Part shown: one piece after another, positions 5,413 to 7,866 of the stretch | Layout of the letters: each line of letters opens with the position of its first letter | How positions within the stretch are numbered: position 1 is the stretch's first letter | NCBI GenBank assembly: GCA_016550405.1 | Contig: JABXGX010000269.1 | Span: 1-7,866, forward strand | Direction: 5' to 3' | Length of the DNA stretch: 7,866 bases | Source of the DNA: an archaeon | Lineage (GTDB): Archaea; Asgardarchaeota; Hermodarchaeia; Hermodarchaeales; Hermodarchaeaceae | Translations under genes and position numbers: made by a program | The notes under the pieces: model-generated | Told to the model about the DNA's origin: nothing | Databases searched by the model: none | Seen by the model: only the letters and a program-made list of their open reading frames with translations

Positions 5413-5580
5413 CGGTTTTAGAGAGCATAAATACTACACCATGAGAAAATAATACCGCGCTACCCACATCACCCTCAGACTGACTCGAGCACCTTAGAGG
5501 CCAGATTCTTGCCACATACCATGAGCATATAAGATTGAACCAAAAGGAGACACCAATTACGAAATACTAGGTCGAGCAGC

Positions 5581-6870
5581 ATGGCTTCTGGTAGAGCATT
5601 CTGGGTCACTTTGCTCCTTTTTTCAATCTTGCTTTATGGAGCACAACCCTTATGGAACACACCACAGAGAGCACAACCTGTCACTAAAGCCCCCGATTAT
5701 TGGCCCACAGATGGCTGGCGTTCAACAAGTCCGGAAGCCCAAGGAATGAGTTCAGTTCAGTTGCAAACCATGGAAGCGTATATTCGCCAATTGTCTTGGG
5801 GCCATTTAGTACGATCAGTCTTAATCATCCGAAACGGTTACATCGTTTGGGAAACATACTTTGATCCAGCCTATGGGCAAAATCAAAAAATCAACATTTA
5901 CTCGTGTACAAAAAGCGTGACCTCATCCCTAATCGGGATGGCGATTAATGAGGGGCATATTACCGGGGTGAATGAAACCATGGTTAGCTTCTTTCCTGAT
6001 CGAACAATTGCGAATCGAACTAGTGAAAAGGAGGCTATTACCTTGGAACACCTGTTAACCATGGAGTCGGGTTTAGCTTGGTACGAATGGCCTTACGGTC
6101 CCACCAGCAGTTACACCTATATGATCAATAGCCCCGATTGGGTTCAATACACCTTGGACCAACCCATGCGCTATGCCCCTGGAGCAGTCTGGGATTACAA
6201 TACCGGGGGCTCTCATCTTCTCTCCATGATCCTTAATCGGACGGTAGGTAATACAACGCTTGCTTACGCAGACAGCCACCTTTTCTCTCCCCTAGGCATC
6301 ACGGATTATACTTGGGAAACAGATCCGCAAGGAGTCGTGTGTGGAGGATCAAATCTCCATCTGACACCACGCGACATGGCAAAATTTGGTTTCTTATATC
6401 TTAACAATGGCACCTGGGCTGGAGAACAACTCATTTCATCGTCCTGGGTTAATGCCTCCATTGCTAACCATGGAACACCATATAATGACACCGATACGAT
6501 TGGCTACGGTTATCAGTGGTGGTTGAATCTCCCCCTTGACATCTACTTAGCGCTTGGATATAATGGTCAACAAATCAATGTAGTTCCTGAATATAACCTG
6601 GTGGTTGTATTCACTGCCGCATATGAGGATGCATCATTTGCTGCTATTATAGAAAATTACATTCTCACCGCAATTGAGTACCAGCCCCCACTTCGACCTC
6701 CATTTCCATTCACTTTTGAACAAATCATAATCATTGGAATTTCTATTATGGGAATTGTGATTGCCATTCCCATGTGTGTTGAAGCGTTCTTTATGATTCG
6801 TAAGTGGCGAAGACCAACAGCTGCTGCGTCTGAACCAGAAGCGAGTGAATTAGAACACGTCGAGGAATAG
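5581..6870 (+). CDS. secreted, membrane-anchored serine hydrolase (beta-lactamase class C family)
   Basis: This 429-residue protein has an N-terminal signal or membrane helix (about 6-22), a beta-lactamase/D-Ala-D-Ala-carboxypeptidase type domain (about 45-365), a C-terminal membrane helix (about 381-405), and a basic RKWRR with an acidic tail. The nucleophile motif SxxK is Ser108-Cys-Thr-Lys111, and YxN-like Tyr206-Asn207 lies in WDYNTGG. The KTG position is replaced by GYNGQ (326-330), as in many esterase-like relatives, so the substrate (ester, amide or peptide) cannot be given. The catalytic domain should face outward. It carries seven N-x-S/T sequons (Asn131, 145, 219, 224, 276, 291, 302), which fits archaeal surface glycosylation. 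ATG 5581 is the first start after a stop at 5536; AGGTC 7 bases upstream is a modest ribosome site, while AAGGAG at 5544-5549 is too far. It ends 6 bases from the convergent regulator gene. Confidence 0.9.
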   Translation: MASGRAFWVTLLLFSILLYGAQPLWNTPQRAQPVTKAPDYWPTDGWRSTSPEAQGMSSVQLQTMEAYIRQLSWGHLVRSVLIIRNGYIVWETYFDPAYGQNQKINIYSCTKSVTSSLIGMAINEGHITGVNETMVSFFPDRTIANRTSEKEAITLEHLLTMESGLAWYEWPYGPTSSYTYMINSPDWVQYTLDQPMRYAPGAVWDYNTGGSHLLSMILNRTVGNTTLAYADSHLFSPLGITDYTWETDPQGVVCGGSNLHLTPRDMAKFGFLYLNNGTWAGEQLISSSWVNASIANHGTPYNDTDTIGYGYQWWLNLPLDIYLALGYNGQQINVVPEYNLVVVFTAAYEDASFAAIIENYILTAIEYQPPLRPPFPFTFEQIIIIGISIMGIVIAIPMCVEAFFMIRKWRRPTAAASEPEASELEHVEE

Positions 6871-6876
6871 TTCAGA

Positions 6877-7521
6877 TTACTTAAAACAGGCACGTAGCTT
6901 TTCGAAGAGTTCAGGGTTCTTCAAAGCAATGGCAAAGATACTGACATAACTTAGAATTTTGTCCTTGTAAGCCCAATCAATGCCAGTGATTAAATCTACC
7001 GTTTCATCATCAGCAGCTTCTACGAGGCTGACGATGTATTTGTTCGCCAAAGCATCGAATTCATTCATGAACTTGACGATACAACTTTTATCAGCTTTTT
7101 TATTTCCAAGAATTTTACTAAGAATATATGCCATATTGTCGCAGAGTTCCTTTCCCGTTTCACAACTCCAATATTCTTGTTCACTTTGCCCCGTAATAAA
7201 CACATCTGCGGTTCGTGAAAAGAGTGTCTCAGTAGCTGTTTTCCCAATAACCACACGTTGACCAGCAGGCACAACGAGCTCTGCATTTTCTAAGACTTTC
7301 AGGTAGCGGTAAATGGTTTTATCTGATTTCGCTTCAAGTTCTGGATTTTTATCTGCTGCACCGGCATAAGCTTCTTCGAGTTCCCGAACGGTCATAGGGC
7401 CTTTCCGGAGTGCCCGGATGATAGGAGCATGATTGGGATCTAGTAATATTTCGTTGATTTTTTTATCATAAACAATTTTAATGCGTTCGGGCGTGAAAGT
7501 GATTACATCCTGATAAGCCAT
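6877..7521 (-). CDS. winged helix-turn-helix transcriptional regulator
   Basis: 214 residues from ATG 7521. The N-terminal part (about 22-110) reads as an ArsR-like winged helix. It has a first helix (ILLDPNHAPIIRALRKG, 25-41), TVRELEEAY (44-52), a recognition helix near SDKTIYRYLKVLENAELV (66-83), and a wing (VPAGQRVVIGKT, 84-95). A longer helical C-terminal half (about 110-214) could be a dimerisation or sensing part; it holds only scattered cysteines (three, plus one near the end), so metal sensing is not evident. The frame is open up to GTG 7623, but AGGTG (plus 7528-7532) lies 6 bases before ATG 7521, and the extra 34 codons cover a palindromic operator-like site and TATA box. The shorter start is therefore preferred. 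It is probably self-regulated. Confidence 0.85.
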   Translation of the reverse strand: MAYQDVITFTPERIKIVYDKKINEILLDPNHAPIIRALRKGPMTVRELEEAYAGAADKNPELEAKSDKTIYRYLKVLENAELVVPAGQRVVIGKTATETLFSRTADVFITGQSEQEYWSCETGKELCDNMAYILSKILGNKKADKSCIVKFMNEFDALANKYIVSLVEAADDETVDLITGIDWAYKDKILSYVSIFAIALKNPELFEKLRACFK

Positions 7522-7537
7522 ATAGTTCACCTGATTG

Positions 7538-7550
7538 TTCTCAAATAGAG
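7538..7550 (-). promoter_or_regulatory. extra operator-like half-site in the regulator leader
   Basis: TTCTCAA (7538-7544) repeats one arm of the palindrome at 7580-7596, and TCTC-AAATA-GAGA gives partial symmetry. It lies just above the ribosome binding site of the regulator gene, so binding there could block expression. Confidence 0.3.
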
Positions 7551-7579
7551 ATAGAATTGTTTTCGGTTCTAAGCTTCTG

Positions 7580-7613
7580 TTCTCAAACCTTGAGAATATC
7601 GTATTTTGATAAA
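7580..7613 (-). promoter_or_regulatory. promoter with a perfect palindromic operator for the regulator gene
   Basis: TTCTCAA (7580-7586) and TTGAGAA (7590-7596) are perfect 7-bp arms around ACC. On the minus strand the TATA-like TTTATCAA (plus 7606-7613) would start transcription about 25 bases on, inside the palindrome, leaving a leader of about 60 bases. A symmetric site over the transcription start is typical of repression, and the adjacent gene product is the obvious candidate binder. Confidence 0.5.
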
Positions 7614-7638
7614 TTTTGGGCACTAATACCTTTTAAAT

Positions 7639-7866
7639 CTATTCTTCTAACAAAGAAACCTCGCCATTAGTTAAGCCGTACAGACTATTAACTACATCAT
7701 CAATTTCTAGGTCTAGCCCTTTTGCGAGGTATTTGGGGTTTTGAACAACTAGTTTCGCGAGGTCAGCTAGTTGTTCTTCTTGGTGTTGGGTGGGTGTAAC
7801 AAGGGGAATTTGTTCTAGATAGGTGGCATTATAACGAATGTATCCGCTACGAAGATGCGTGGCAAC
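7639..7866 (-). CDS. C-terminal end of a probable TaqI/Eco57I-type DNA methyltransferase or restriction enzyme (partial)
   Basis: The frame enters from the right edge and stops at TAG 7639-7641, giving 75 residues. It contains HLRSGYIRYNATYLEQIPLV (4-23), a helical stretch EEQLADLAKLVV (30-41), and LEIDDVVNSLYGLTNGEVSLLEE (53-75). The pair yLEqIPl... and IDxxVxxLYGLTxxEv is the usual ending of the C-terminal region of N6-adenine DNA methyltransferases of the TaqI/Eco57I (type IIG) kind, where it lies next to the target-recognition part. The catalytic NPPY motif would be outside the window, so the assignment rests on the tail alone. It lies 117 bases upstream of the winged-helix regulator on the same strand. 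Confidence 0.6.
   Translation of the reverse strand, partial: VATHLRSGYIRYNATYLEQIPLVTPTQHQEEQLADLAKLVVQNPKYLAKGLDLEIDDVVNSLYGLTNGEVSLLEE

Noticed and set aside
1..7866. CRISPR array
   Set aside because: No regularly spaced repeats of 20-40 bases were seen anywhere.

Overview
The window looks archaeal. Four start sites follow one pattern, (A/G)GGTG and then 5-6 bases before the start codon, which fits the ACCUCC anti-Shine-Dalgarno tail of archaeal 16S rRNA. TATA-like boxes (TTTATATG, ATATAAATATAT) lie in the gene-free gaps. The prolyl-tRNA synthetase is the short archaeal/eukaryotic type with a four-cysteine C-terminal zinc site and a terminal Tyr. GC content is moderate. The surface protein with a C-terminal membrane anchor and many N-glycosylation sequons would suit an Asgard-type archaeon, but that is only a guess.

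Layout. 1-1158, plus strand: the membrane-anchored end of an unknown protein, a C_GCAxxG_C_C-type putative redox protein, and an orphan 135-residue protein. 1190-4495, minus strand: three apparently separate units. In transcription order these are an unlisted 48-residue ORF (4495-4349) with a strong ribosome binding site, a DUF362 iron-sulfur-like protein (4162-2963), and prolyl-tRNA synthetase (2695-1190). T-rich terminator-like sites follow the first two.

4500-5580 is about 1.1 kb without a convincing protein gene, but it is full of perfect inverted repeats. The strongest block (about 4890-5165) has a 12-bp stem with a nested 8-bp stem, a 7-bp stem in pseudoknot topology, a UUCG hairpin that competes with a 9-bp stem, and a T-run at its end. 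It is best read as an undescribed structured RNA. A second hairpin cluster (about 5190-5335) follows. One speculative idea is that the first block is a decayed tnpB 3' end with its omega-RNA.

5581-7866: a secreted, C-terminally anchored serine hydrolase of the beta-lactamase class C fold (plus). It converges with a winged-helix regulator (minus), whose own promoter carries a perfect 17-bp palindrome, TTCTCAA-ACC-TTGAGAA. Upstream of that lies the C-terminal end of what looks like a TaqI/Eco57I-type DNA methyltransferase or restriction-modification enzyme (minus, cut by the window edge). The TTGAGAATA core of the palindrome recurs upstream of the DUF362 gene and of the hydrolase. These two copies share 15 identical bases, which hints at a small local regulon.
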